Origin: BRH-c32 sp041674625
GTDB taxonomy: Bacteria; Bacteroidota; Ignavibacteria; Ignavibacteriales; Melioribacteraceae
Assembly: GCA_041674625.1 (NCBI GenBank)
Contig: JBAYVI010000033.1
Coordinates: forward strand, 1 to 24,965
DNA: 24,965 nucleotides
Direction of reading: 5' to 3'
Of the stretch, positions 8,930-17,150 are shown one piece after another. Position 1 is the stretch's first letter; the number at the start of each line of letters is the position of its first letter. Under the pieces are notes generated by a model. That model was not told where the DNA came from. It did no database searches and was given only the letters and a program-made list of their open reading frames with translations. The position numbers were made by a program, and so were the translations under genes.

Positions 8930-8990
8930 CTAAATAAAAATAAGCCCGGTGAACAAAAGAGTTTTGCAATCAATACGAACACCGGACTTA
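8930..8990 (-). terminator. Rho-independent terminator-like hairpin after the AHCY-like gene
   Basis: On minus-strand RNA, AAGUCCGGUG (8989-8980) pairs with CACCGGGCUU (8951-8942) with one G-U wobble. The next bases are UAUUUUUAUUU. The wobble makes the hairpin stable only as minus-strand RNA. The 28-base loop contains a smaller hairpin, CAAAA-CUC-UUUUG in RNA sense. It lies 13 bases after the AHCY-like stop and ends just before the CNT gene, so it may end or attenuate the upstream operon. Confidence 0.7.
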
Positions 8991-9002
8991 AGGAGTGCAT
9001 GA

Positions 9003-10208
9003 TTATTTATCTATATTAATTCCTTCGACTCTTAGCTTTTCTTCCGCTACTAAACGGTCAATTTCTTCCGGCACGCAATAAAGTTTAGCTTCTGGATTCT
9101 CTTTTGAAAGAAAATAGTATAAACAGCCGAGTTGAACTGAAAATGACATATCCATAATGTCGGCTGGATGCCCAAGACCACCAGCAATATTTATTACTCC
9201 CCCGTGTGCAAGCACATAAATTGTTTTTCCATTTACAAGTTTATATTCTTCTACTTCATCCCTTACAACTGCATAAGATTCTGCGTTCCTTTTTAATGTT
9301 GGAATATCGATTTCAAAATCGAAATGCCCTGCATTGGATAAAAAAGCCCCGTTTTTCATTTTTAATATATTTTCATATTTGATAATATCACTTAATCCAG
9401 TAGTTGTAACAAAAAAATCACCAAGCGAAGAAGCATCTTCCATCTTCATTACACGATGACCATCCATTTTTGCTTCAAGTGCTTTCCATGGGTCTATTTC
9501 GGTTACTATTACTTCCGCTCCCATTCCATCGGCTCTTGCAGCTACTCCTTTTCCAACCCAGCCATATCCCGCAACTACTATCACCTTACCTGCGATATTT
9601 AAGTTTGTAAGATGAGTTATCGCAGTCCATGTTGATTGTCCTGTTCCATATCTATTATCAAAAAGATGTTTTGATTTAGCATCGTTTACTGCAATTGCTG
9701 GATATTTTAATTTCCCTTCTTTTTCCAATGCCTTTAATCTATTGACTCCGGTTGTCGTTTCTTCACAGATACCTTTTATATTTACACCATACTCTGGGTG
9801 ATCATGAAGGTATTCGCAGATATCTCCTCCATCATCTACGGTAGCATCCAACTTATTTTTCAAAATAGATTCGAGATAAGACCAATATTCTTTACTTGAT
9901 GCAGCATGTCTTGCAAAAACATGAACTCCATTTTTAGCTAATGCTGCCGCTACCTCGTCTTTAGTTGACAATGGATTACTGCTTGTAACCCAAACTTCTG
10001 CGCCCATCTTTTTTATCGCAAGCGCTAAGTATGCTGTTTTTGCTTCTAAGTGAATACATAATGCTATTTTCTTATTTTTGAATACCCCTGTTTTATTGAA
10101 TTTTTCATATAAACCATCCAAGACAGGCATCCAATTAGATACCCATTTAATCAGTTGTTCTCCTTTGGGAGCTAAACTAATATCCTTTACATAGAAATTA
10201 TCTTCCAT
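9003..10208 (-). CDS. ahcY: S-adenosylhomocysteine hydrolase-like enzyme (short, thermophile/archaeal-like type)
   Basis: This is a 401-residue NAD-dependent hydrolase that would split SAH (or a close analogue) into homocysteine and the nucleoside. Catalytic landmarks are conserved: DDGGD (125-129), EETTTGV (149-155), and NDAKSKHLFDNRYG with Lys180 and Asp184. The Rossmann GYGWVGKG (214-221), GHFDFEID (His295) and GHPADIMDMSF (His347) are also present. The substrate motif HMTVET of classical enzymes is IHLEAKT here (52-58), so the Thr and Glu that touch adenine are replaced by Glu55 and Lys57. I place the start at ATG 10208, preceded by AAGGAGAG; the ATG at 10247 has no ribosome site. It follows the second TonB receptor by 47 bases. 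Confidence 0.85.
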   Translation of the reverse strand: MEDNFYVKDISLAPKGEQLIKWVSNWMPVLDGLYEKFNKTGVFKNKKIALCIHLEAKTAYLALAIKKMGAEVWVTSSNPLSTKDEVAAALAKNGVHVFARHAASSKEYWSYLESILKNKLDATVDDGGDICEYLHDHPEYGVNIKGICEETTTGVNRLKALEKEGKLKYPAIAVNDAKSKHLFDNRYGTGQSTWTAITHLTNLNIAGKVIVVAGYGWVGKGVAARADGMGAEVIVTEIDPWKALEAKMDGHRVMKMEDASSLGDFFVTTTGLSDIIKYENILKMKNGAFLSNAGHFDFEIDIPTLKRNAESYAVVRDEVEEYKLVNGKTIYVLAHGGVINIAGGLGHPADIMDMSFSVQLGCLYYFLSKENPEAKLYCVPEEIDRLVAEEKLRVEGINIDK

Positions 10209-10255
10209 AATTTTCTCTCCTTCTTCTGTTTTAATACTTCCTTGCAAATCGCCAT

Positions 10256-12457
10256 TTACAAAACATTAAGATTTCCCGAAATCCCTATCGAGAATCGAAT
10301 CTCCCTCCCTGGCAATGGTGAACCTTGTGTTGCTTGATATTCTTTATCCATTAAATTATTTCCTTCTAATCGGAAATTTAATTCTATCCCCTCTATTTTT
10401 TGTTTGATTCCAAGATTAGCATTTATTAATTCATAGCTTCCCATTTCAATTTTATTCTCTGCATCATGGAATCTCTTGCCCACAAAATTATAAAAGATGT
10501 TGATTGAATAAATATTGTAACTGATGTTAATACCTAAATCAACTTTATTTTTAGGTCGATATATTAGAAATTTCCCCGAAGTAAGTGGATCATTACTATC
10601 ATCTTTTGCAGTTAAATAAGTATATCCGCTTTGGATACTAATTAAGTCTCCAAATCCTTTCCAATTAATTTTAGATTCAATTCCAGATATTCTAGCTTTT
10701 GCAATGTTGGTTGGCATCCATTTTTCTGCAGGTGCCCATAATATAAGGTCATCTAAGTTACTTACAAAATAAGTAGATTCGATGCTCCAGCTGCCATACT
10801 TTGCGAATTGAATTATAAATCCGAAATCATAAGTTATTCCTCTCTCTGGTTTGAGATCTGGGTTCCCTTTTGTCCATGTATCTTCTGGCCAATAAAGATC
10901 ATTATAAGTTGGTGCTCTAAAAACTTTACCAATATTTCCTCTAATCGATCCTCTCCATTCTTCATCATGACTAAGTGAAATCCCAATCTTTGGAGAGAAT
11001 TGTGAACCAATCGATTCCTCTGGATAGCTGTCTAATCGAACAGCAGGAACTGCTGAGATCTTCCAACTATGATTAATATCATATTTCCAATCATCCTGAA
11101 AATAAGCGCTATGAACATTCCTTTGTCTATCCCCTATAAACGGAACTGAGTTCCCGTTAACTAACTGATCACTTTCTAATTTGTCTTGACGAAATTCATA
11201 TCCATAAGAAAGCAGTCCTATTTCATTTAAATCTGTAAATACCTGAGCGAGTGCTCCAATTGAACGAGAATTGTATATACTTTCTTCAGTTCCCATCCAC
11301 GATTCGGGATTTATATAATGATGCTCTTGCTTCATCATATAACCATTAAAATTAAATGCGAAACTACCGACTGAAAAACCTTCGTATGAAATACTTATAT
11401 GGTTGTTGTCAATTTTATTTCTTGCAGAAGCATTTGGGTAATCAATTGATCCCGGCGAACCATTATCGGATTTTCTGTATTTATAAAAAGCCGATAATCG
11501 AGATTGATCTTTTAGTAAGTAACCAGCTTTTAGAAAAACATTATCAGATTGAGTATCCCCATTTTTTAATTCAATTTTATTATCAGTAAATCCCTTATAC
11601 AAATAATTCCCATCTGATCTGGTTTTATTATATGAGACGAAATAACTAAAATCGTTGATGCCCTGTCCTATCGAAGCATTATATACTTGTGTATTATAAG
11701 TACCATATAATCCTGTAAGAGTATAATCTAATGTATTCTTTTGAGAAGTAGATTTTGTTATAATATTTATAACACCGCCTACCGCATCACTCCCATACAT
11801 TGCAGAATTGCCACCTTTTACAACTTCTATTTTTTCAATTGCATCAAGAGGTAATGTGCTTAAATCCACAGACCCTTGCTGTGAGTTATTTAAACGCTGC
11901 CCATCGATTAGGATGAGTACTTGTGCATCAGTAGAACCTCTTAAAGAAACAGTTTCTAAAGAACCGATTGCACCATAACTTTTCACCAAAGTGGCACCTA
12001 CGGATTTTAATACCTCGCCTACATTCTTAGCATTCGACTCTTCAATTTCTTTTAGATTTATTACTTCAGTAGAAACTGGAATTGTTGTTATTAATGCTTC
12101 GTTTCTTGTCGCAGTTATTACCACATCAGAAAATTTCAGTTCATCCTCTATCATTAAAAAATTTATTTCAAGATTATCTACCGTGCTTACATTAATTTCT
12201 TTTTCAATTTTTTTAAAATTTATCATGCTGCAAATAAATATAGAGTAGCCAATTGGAACATCTTTAATAAAATAATTACCTTTTGCATCAGAAGCAGCTC
12301 CAATATGAGTGCCTTTGATATATACATTTGCACCTGCTAAGATTTCACCTGTTTGCGAATCTATAACTTTTCCTTTTATTGAATTATTTTGAGCAGAAAG
12401 GGGAACAATCATGACAATAAAAAAAAGTATAATTAAAATATATTTTGTGTTTTTCAC
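10256..12457 (-). CDS. BtuB-like TonB-dependent outer-membrane receptor, with N-terminal regulatory-like domain
   Basis: This is a 733-residue outer-membrane transporter. Residues 1-22 form a signal peptide. A carboxypeptidase-regulatory-like beta domain (about 26-110, SIKGKVIDSQTGE) comes next, then a full plug (about 112-235: VLILIDGQR, GSDAVGGVINIIT) and a 22-strand-type barrel. The barrel contains YRAPTYNDLYWP-like and GNPDLKPE motifs and ends in a terminal aromatic strand region. The motif set matches corrinoid receptors of the BtuB group. The start is a GTG at 12457 with AGGAG upstream; that site sits in the 3' arm of an RNA palindrome (12467-12487). It is paralogous to the neighbouring receptor at 12545. 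Substrate assignment to corrinoids comes from similarity and operon context. Confidence 0.82.
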   Translation of the reverse strand: MKNTKYILIILFFIVMIVPLSAQNNSIKGKVIDSQTGEILAGANVYIKGTHIGAASDAKGNYFIKDVPIGYSIFICSMINFKKIEKEINVSTVDNLEINFLMIEDELKFSDVVITATRNEALITTIPVSTEVINLKEIEESNAKNVGEVLKSVGATLVKSYGAIGSLETVSLRGSTDAQVLILIDGQRLNNSQQGSVDLSTLPLDAIEKIEVVKGGNSAMYGSDAVGGVINIITKSTSQKNTLDYTLTGLYGTYNTQVYNASIGQGINDFSYFVSYNKTRSDGNYLYKGFTDNKIELKNGDTQSDNVFLKAGYLLKDQSRLSAFYKYRKSDNGSPGSIDYPNASARNKIDNNHISISYEGFSVGSFAFNFNGYMMKQEHHYINPESWMGTEESIYNSRSIGALAQVFTDLNEIGLLSYGYEFRQDKLESDQLVNGNSVPFIGDRQRNVHSAYFQDDWKYDINHSWKISAVPAVRLDSYPEESIGSQFSPKIGISLSHDEEWRGSIRGNIGKVFRAPTYNDLYWPEDTWTKGNPDLKPERGITYDFGFIIQFAKYGSWSIESTYFVSNLDDLILWAPAEKWMPTNIAKARISGIESKINWKGFGDLISIQSGYTYLTAKDDSNDPLTSGKFLIYRPKNKVDLGINISYNIYSINIFYNFVGKRFHDAENKIEMGSYELINANLGIKQKIEGIELNFRLEGNNLMDKEYQATQGSPLPGREIRFSIGISGNLNVL

Positions 12458-12466
12458 TTTTCCACT

Positions 12467-12522
12467 CCTAATTTTATTAAAATTAGGACATGTACCAAAT
12501 ATTGCATTTTTGGCACATGTCC
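12467..12522 (-). promoter_or_regulatory. Two overlapping RNA hairpins over the ribosome site of the second receptor
   Basis: In minus-strand RNA the first hairpin pairs GGACAUGUGCCAAA (12522-12509) with UUUGGUACAUGUCC (12499-12486): 14 pairs with one wobble. The second is a palindrome at 12487-12467 with perfect 10-base arms (CCUAAUUUUA/UAAAAUUAGG) around one base. They share two bases (12486-12487), so the ends compete. The AGGAG ribosome site of the receptor gene overlaps the 3' arm of the second hairpin. There is no U-run after the first hairpin. The arrangement suggests translational control or mRNA processing between paired receptors. Confidence 0.5.
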
Positions 12523-12544
12523 CATCGAGGGCAAATATGAATTT

Positions 12545-14425
12545 TTATAACAGATTCATACCTATTGTAAATCTGTATTGTGTTCCCGGCATTGGATATC
12601 CGTCACTCAAACGATAGTCTTTATTAAACAGATTATTTATATCAAATCTTGTCGACCAATTTAATCCAAATAATTTAGGGCTATATCCAAAATTTACATT
12701 CCAGATACTTACATCTTGAAGTGCTTTTGTGTTATCAACATTTACAAAACGTTTACTCAAAAATTGATAATTCAGATTAACGTTGAATTTTTCGAGAGTA
12801 AAAGATGTATTAATATCAGCTTTATGATATGGACGATAGATTAAAAGTTTACCGTCATTGACTTTTCCACTTTTATCTCTTGCGTCCAAATAAGTGTGAT
12901 TTATTTCTAATGAAAGCATATCTTTAAAAAACTTAGTTGTAATTAAAGTCTCTAATCCTGAGGTCTGTGATTTTTCTACATTCATTGGAGTCCAGATAAA
13001 ATCAGCACCAGGAGACCATATTATCTGATCCTTCAATTCACTCGTAAAATAATTCATTGTAATTTGAGTATCATTCAAAAATGGTAATGTAAATCCATAT
13101 CCTAATTCTAAACTTGTTCCTTTCTCAGGTTTTAAATTCGGATTACCTACTGTATATCCATCAAATGGCCAGTATAAATCATTAAATGTTGGGGCTCTAT
13201 ATGATTTGCTAACGTGTGCACTAATATTAAATTTAAGTTCACTGCTATTATTAAGAATTAAACTCAATTTAGGACTTGCTACTTTATCAAAATCTGAAGG
13301 AGCATCATATCTTGCCGCCGGAACTATTGAAATGTCATCAAAGAAAAAATTAATTTTCTTAAAATTGAAATTGGCTGATGCATGTGCACTATGTGTATTT
13401 CTGTCCTTCTCCCCGAGTGATGAACTAACTGCATTATCATGTCGATATGAATATCCATAAACTAATGTAAGTAAATCTGAAACGGGATTATTTTGAGTTA
13501 ATTCCAATCCGTATGCTTTATTTTTATGATCGCTATGAGTTCCACCTCCCCATGCATCCGGATCATCATATCGAGTCCTGAAATAGTGATGATATGCATT
13601 AGCTGTTAGGTCTGCCTTTCCAAATACTTCCAGTTGATTATAGTTCAAATTGAATATTGAATTATCGGCTTTAAGTTGTGCATTTGGAGTTGGTAAAGGC
13701 CAGTTTGCCACTCCTTGGACACTTCCAGGAGAACCATTTTCAGATTGTGTTACTTGTGTAGAAAATGTTAATGTTGATAATGGAAATAAATTATTATACC
13801 CCAATTTTACCAAGACATCATTTGCGTTACTTTTGTTATTATTTCTCGTATTTTCAGTTCCATCAAGTTCTTTATACTTAAAATCTCCATCACTTTGTGT
13901 TCTCTTATAGGATAAATAGTAATTAAAGTCTTTTATGGAATTAGAAGTAAAAAGATTATAGTATTGTGAATTAAAAGAGCCGTAAGTGGCTCTTAGACCA
14001 AGGTCCATTTTAGATTCTTCGGTTGCCTTTTTCGTGATGAAATTGATTACACCACCAACTGCATCTGCGCCGTATCGTGCAGAGTTTCCACCGCGAAGTA
14101 CCTCTACTTTTTCTACCGCATCAATCGGAATTGTCTGAACATCAAAACCACCGCTTTGTGCATTGTTCATTCTTTGACCGTCTATTAATATTAGCACCTT
14201 ATTAGCAGATGCATCTCGAATATTAATTTGTCCGTCTCGGATATATACACCAGGAATTGATTTCAATGCTTCAGCCATATCTTCGGCATTTGTTTTTTGT
14301 GAAAGATCTTGTGCGCTCATTGCTTCGCCGCCTCCTTCAGTTTTTTTCTCTTCTTGTGCTTTTACAAATCCATTAAGCATTAATACCAGAATTATCAACA
14401 ACGAAATTAGGTGTTGCTTTTTCAT
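12545..14425 (-). CDS. BtuB-like TonB-dependent receptor with a shortened plug
   Basis: This is a 626-residue outer-membrane transporter. The start is ATG 14425, with AGAGGAG ending five bases upstream; the in-frame GTG at 14431 overlaps the ribosome site and is unlikely. A signal peptide (about 1-24, ending KAQ) is followed directly by a short plug without a regulatory-like domain. DMAEALKSIPGVYI runs straight into INIRDASANKVLILIDGQR, omitting the Gly/Ser loop present in the neighbouring receptor. GADAVGGVINFIT marks the end of the plug. Barrel motifs YRAPTFNDLYWP and GNPNLKPE match BtuB-type corrinoid receptors. It starts 12 bases after the PHP gene and belongs to the same operon. Corrinoid or nucleotide-fragment uptake is inferred. 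Confidence 0.82.
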   Translation of the reverse strand: MKKQHLISLLIILVLMLNGFVKAQEEKKTEGGGEAMSAQDLSQKTNAEDMAEALKSIPGVYIRDGQINIRDASANKVLILIDGQRMNNAQSGGFDVQTIPIDAVEKVEVLRGGNSARYGADAVGGVINFITKKATEESKMDLGLRATYGSFNSQYYNLFTSNSIKDFNYYLSYKRTQSDGDFKYKELDGTENTRNNNKSNANDVLVKLGYNNLFPLSTLTFSTQVTQSENGSPGSVQGVANWPLPTPNAQLKADNSIFNLNYNQLEVFGKADLTANAYHHYFRTRYDDPDAWGGGTHSDHKNKAYGLELTQNNPVSDLLTLVYGYSYRHDNAVSSSLGEKDRNTHSAHASANFNFKKINFFFDDISIVPAARYDAPSDFDKVASPKLSLILNNSSELKFNISAHVSKSYRAPTFNDLYWPFDGYTVGNPNLKPEKGTSLELGYGFTLPFLNDTQITMNYFTSELKDQIIWSPGADFIWTPMNVEKSQTSGLETLITTKFFKDMLSLEINHTYLDARDKSGKVNDGKLLIYRPYHKADINTSFTLEKFNVNLNYQFLSKRFVNVDNTKALQDVSIWNVNFGYSPKLFGLNWSTRFDINNLFNKDYRLSDGYPMPGTQYRFTIGMNLL

Positions 14426-14436
14426 AACCACTCCTC

Positions 14437-16107
14437 TTATTTAATTGTTTTTGTTTTACTTTTATTTAGATTATTTGAAGAATCACTTGTATCTCGCCAG
14501 TCCGAAGGCCCATTTGGCAATTCGATTGATGAATGATCCATAAATGTATTCCATATTTCAGCTTCTTTTGGGTCTTTCCATTCTTTACTAACACAATCGC
14601 CATATGGAGGAAAATCGATAAAAATTGGATTTGTAATCGCATATTGGGGCCACGTCCCAAAAGCTTCTACTAAAACCCAACCATCTTTTTCTACTATTAG
14701 TTCGATCTCTTTTTTTAATGTAAATGTTGTATCAGTAGAAATAGATTGGATAATATTTCCATTGTAAATTATTCTTACACCTGTATCACTTTTTAATAAT
14801 TTTTGGTTTGATAAAACTTCAAAGGTAAGTTTAATTTTTTCGTTTTCTTTAATTCGAATAATATCTCCCGGTTTATTACCATTAAAATCGACAAGGAGAA
14901 GTGGACCAAATCCAGACGTTAAGAATAATTCTCCCCTTTCCATAGCGTTTTTTATATTTTTTTCTGAAAGAGAATCACATAGTGCATAGGTCCGAGGATT
15001 TCCCGTTGTTGAAGTCCAATAGTATTCACCTTTAGGATAAGAACTTTTTCCGAATATATCATGACAATCACTACCGGCTATTCCTGAAATTTTATTCCCT
15101 TCATTCAGATATGAAAACCAAGCATGAAGCGACCATGTATTAATATTGATATGATTTGTATCCCAATCATTTACAGTAAAACTATGAGGTGGCTCTCCAT
15201 TCCATACCTCAATTGCATCAAAATTATTAACTTTACCCCATGATTTAAATCTGCCCGCCCAATCCCAATTCTGAAATGAATGATTGATTGCTATAAATCC
15301 ATTCTGATTATGAGTCTTGTTAATTACATCTTGAACATCTTGATGATTATCAAACAGTGCTCTTTCCCATATAAGTGGGTTTAGGGGATATTTAACATCA
15401 ATTTTAGAAATGAAGCTTTGATTATAATGTCCATATCCTTTTTCCTTGGCTATCTCCGAGGGTTCGGTTGTAATTTCACATCCTTTAATTGGAATAAAAT
15501 CAATTGATTTATTGCCTATCCATTCGGAGAATTGTGTCCCAATATTATGATCAGTTAAAATTCCCCACGATAAGCCAACTCCTTTCATTGCATGAGCAAT
15601 TTCTGAAGGAGTCTGATTTCCATCGCTAAAAATTGAATGGTGATGGACATCACCTGGATACCATCCAAGTTTGCTTAAATTATATAAGCGTTTCATTGTA
15701 ATATTATATTCAATCCCATTAAATTCTTTCGGGTTTATTACAAAAATTTTCTTTTCCAAACTCCATTCAGGTCCCTTCGATACAATGAGGGCGATTGTAT
15801 CGGCAGGGACTCTGATGGAAAAATATCCCTTTTCTGTTGAATAGCTCATATTTATTAAATTGTCAGTTCTCTCACCTTGTTTCGACTCGCCGAAACTAAA
15901 AACTACTGGAGTAAGTGGATAATGCCAAACTTGGACTTGAGCAATTAAAGGTTCTCCTTTTTCATCGACTATTTTACCATAAATTACTTGTTGCGAATTA
16001 AGTGGGATGTTTACTCCCTTATTTTGAGCAATTGATTGGACTCCAACTGCAAGGAAAAGCCATATCCATAAAATTACTTTACTACTAAACGATTTTAGAG
16101 TTTCCAT
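14437..16107 (-). CDS. Exported PHP-domain metallo-phosphoesterase (CehA/McbA-like)
   Basis: The protein has 556 residues. The start at ATG 16107 has AGGA six bases upstream; the ATG at 16113 directly abuts that site. A signal peptide (1-28, ending SIAQ) sends it to the periplasm. Residues about 40-140 form a beta-sandwich resembling a regulatory-like domain (VIYGKIVDEKGEPL). A PHP domain follows with metal ligands in GDVHHHSIFSDG (Asp153, His155, His157), TDHN (186-187), GCEITT (Glu211), INHS (His276) and GSDCHD (347-349). A C-terminal beta domain ends the protein. PHP enzymes hydrolyse phosphate esters with two or three metals. Its place between an ARH gene and two BtuB-like receptors suggests action on imported nucleotide material in the periplasm (inference). 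Confidence 0.8.
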   Translation of the reverse strand: METLKSFSSKVILWIWLFLAVGVQSIAQNKGVNIPLNSQQVIYGKIVDEKGEPLIAQVQVWHYPLTPVVFSFGESKQGERTDNLINMSYSTEKGYFSIRVPADTIALIVSKGPEWSLEKKIFVINPKEFNGIEYNITMKRLYNLSKLGWYPGDVHHHSIFSDGNQTPSEIAHAMKGVGLSWGILTDHNIGTQFSEWIGNKSIDFIPIKGCEITTEPSEIAKEKGYGHYNQSFISKIDVKYPLNPLIWERALFDNHQDVQDVINKTHNQNGFIAINHSFQNWDWAGRFKSWGKVNNFDAIEVWNGEPPHSFTVNDWDTNHININTWSLHAWFSYLNEGNKISGIAGSDCHDIFGKSSYPKGEYYWTSTTGNPRTYALCDSLSEKNIKNAMERGELFLTSGFGPLLLVDFNGNKPGDIIRIKENEKIKLTFEVLSNQKLLKSDTGVRIIYNGNIIQSISTDTTFTLKKEIELIVEKDGWVLVEAFGTWPQYAITNPIFIDFPPYGDCVSKEWKDPKEAEIWNTFMDHSSIELPNGPSDWRDTSDSSNNLNKSKTKTIK

Positions 16108-16115
16108 CACCATTC

Positions 16116-17150
16116 CTATTTGTGATTAAACATTTTCTCCGTAATTCTAATAGCATAATTTTTGAAATCAACATTATTTACATTGCATAATTGGTAAACT
16201 ATATTTTCAGGAAAGATTTCACTTCCTGAATACGCACCAGCAATACCACCTGCGATTGCACCTATTGTATCACAATCCCCCCCCATATTTGCAGCCGCAT
16301 GAGCTGTTTTTAATGGATGACCGTGATACATTACAACTAATGCCAATGCAGTTGCGGCAGATTCCGGCATTGCAACCCCTGCACCTATATAGTCATATAA
16401 ATCCTGCCAGATTTCCTTTTCTTCCTTACCTGATTTTATTAGTTTTAGTGCCCATTCTGCTTTTTTAGTAACTGATGCACCATACCATTGATTGCCAAGT
16501 TTCATTCCTTTTTCTGCACCATAAAAAAATGCTTCAATAATTCCATTAATATCTTTCCCTGACATACCTGCAGAAACCGCACAAGCTATTGCCGAGCTAC
16601 CTGAAATCGCAATGTTTGTATTATGTGTAGGTGTACATACTTCGACTACATCGCGGACTACTGCATCATAATCACCCGGGTTTACGATCCCTACCGGAGT
16701 AATTTTCATAGCGGCACCATTTGTATCACCCATCTTACCGGTTGATTCAATATCTGCCCCTTCATCAATCATTTTTAAAGCTTTCAACGTGCTTGGACCA
16801 AGTATCAAATTTTCAAAAGCATTCAGATTCTTTGCCCATTGAAGCAAACGTTTTGCCGTCCCCTCTTTAGTAAATTTTCCCTCCTCAATAAATTGATCTG
16901 CAAGGAGTAGTGTTTGCTGAGTATCATCAGTAACCTGTCCTGCCTTCATCCCATCATGTATTACATGTCCTTTTGGTGCAGGCAGTAATTCATTAATTCC
17001 TTCTGGAAAATTTTTCTTTATCATTTCAGGATTCCAAAGCGATGTAGGCATCCCGAATGAATCTCCATACGCCACTCCCAATAAAGCTCCCAATGTTTTA
17101 TTATATATTACATCCTCATCCATTTTTGAATTTGTCTTTTCTGTTATCAT
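16116..17150 (-). CDS. ADP-ribosylglycohydrolase-family enzyme
   Basis: This is a 344-residue cytoplasmic protein of the ARH/DraG all-helical, di-magnesium family. Motifs in order are GALLGVAYGDSFGMP (21-35), GQVTDDT with the TDD metal ligands (74-76), GDTNGAAMKITPVG (141-154), HNTNIAISGS, and MGGDCDTIGAIAGG (Asp292, Asp294, Thr295). All metal residues are intact, so it should be active. The family cleaves alpha-N-glycosidic bonds of ribose. Here it sits in an operon with transport and kinase genes for alpha-ribazole, itself an alpha-N-riboside, which suggests an alpha-riboside glycohydrolase rather than a protein de-ADP-ribosylase (inference). Its ATG shares one base with the stop of the ecfT gene (TAATG). 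Confidence 0.85.
   Translation of the reverse strand: MITEKTNSKMDEDVIYNKTLGALLGVAYGDSFGMPTSLWNPEMIKKNFPEGINELLPAPKGHVIHDGMKAGQVTDDTQQTLLLADQFIEEGKFTKEGTAKRLLQWAKNLNAFENLILGPSTLKALKMIDEGADIESTGKMGDTNGAAMKITPVGIVNPGDYDAVVRDVVEVCTPTHNTNIAISGSSAIACAVSAGMSGKDINGIIEAFFYGAEKGMKLGNQWYGASVTKKAEWALKLIKSGKEEKEIWQDLYDYIGAGVAMPESAATALALVVMYHGHPLKTAHAAANMGGDCDTIGAIAGGIAGAYSGSEIFPENIVYQLCNVNNVDFKNYAIRITEKMFNHK

Noticed and set aside
8914..9002. Possible SAH or purine riboswitch between the AHCY-like and CNT genes
   Set aside because: The conserved junction sequences of these classes are absent; a single long hairpin followed by a U-rich run is explained as a terminator.
12486..12522. Simple intrinsic terminator between the two receptors
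   Set aside because: No U-run follows the 14-pair stem on the coding strand, and a ribosome site follows directly, so a regulatory hairpin is more likely.
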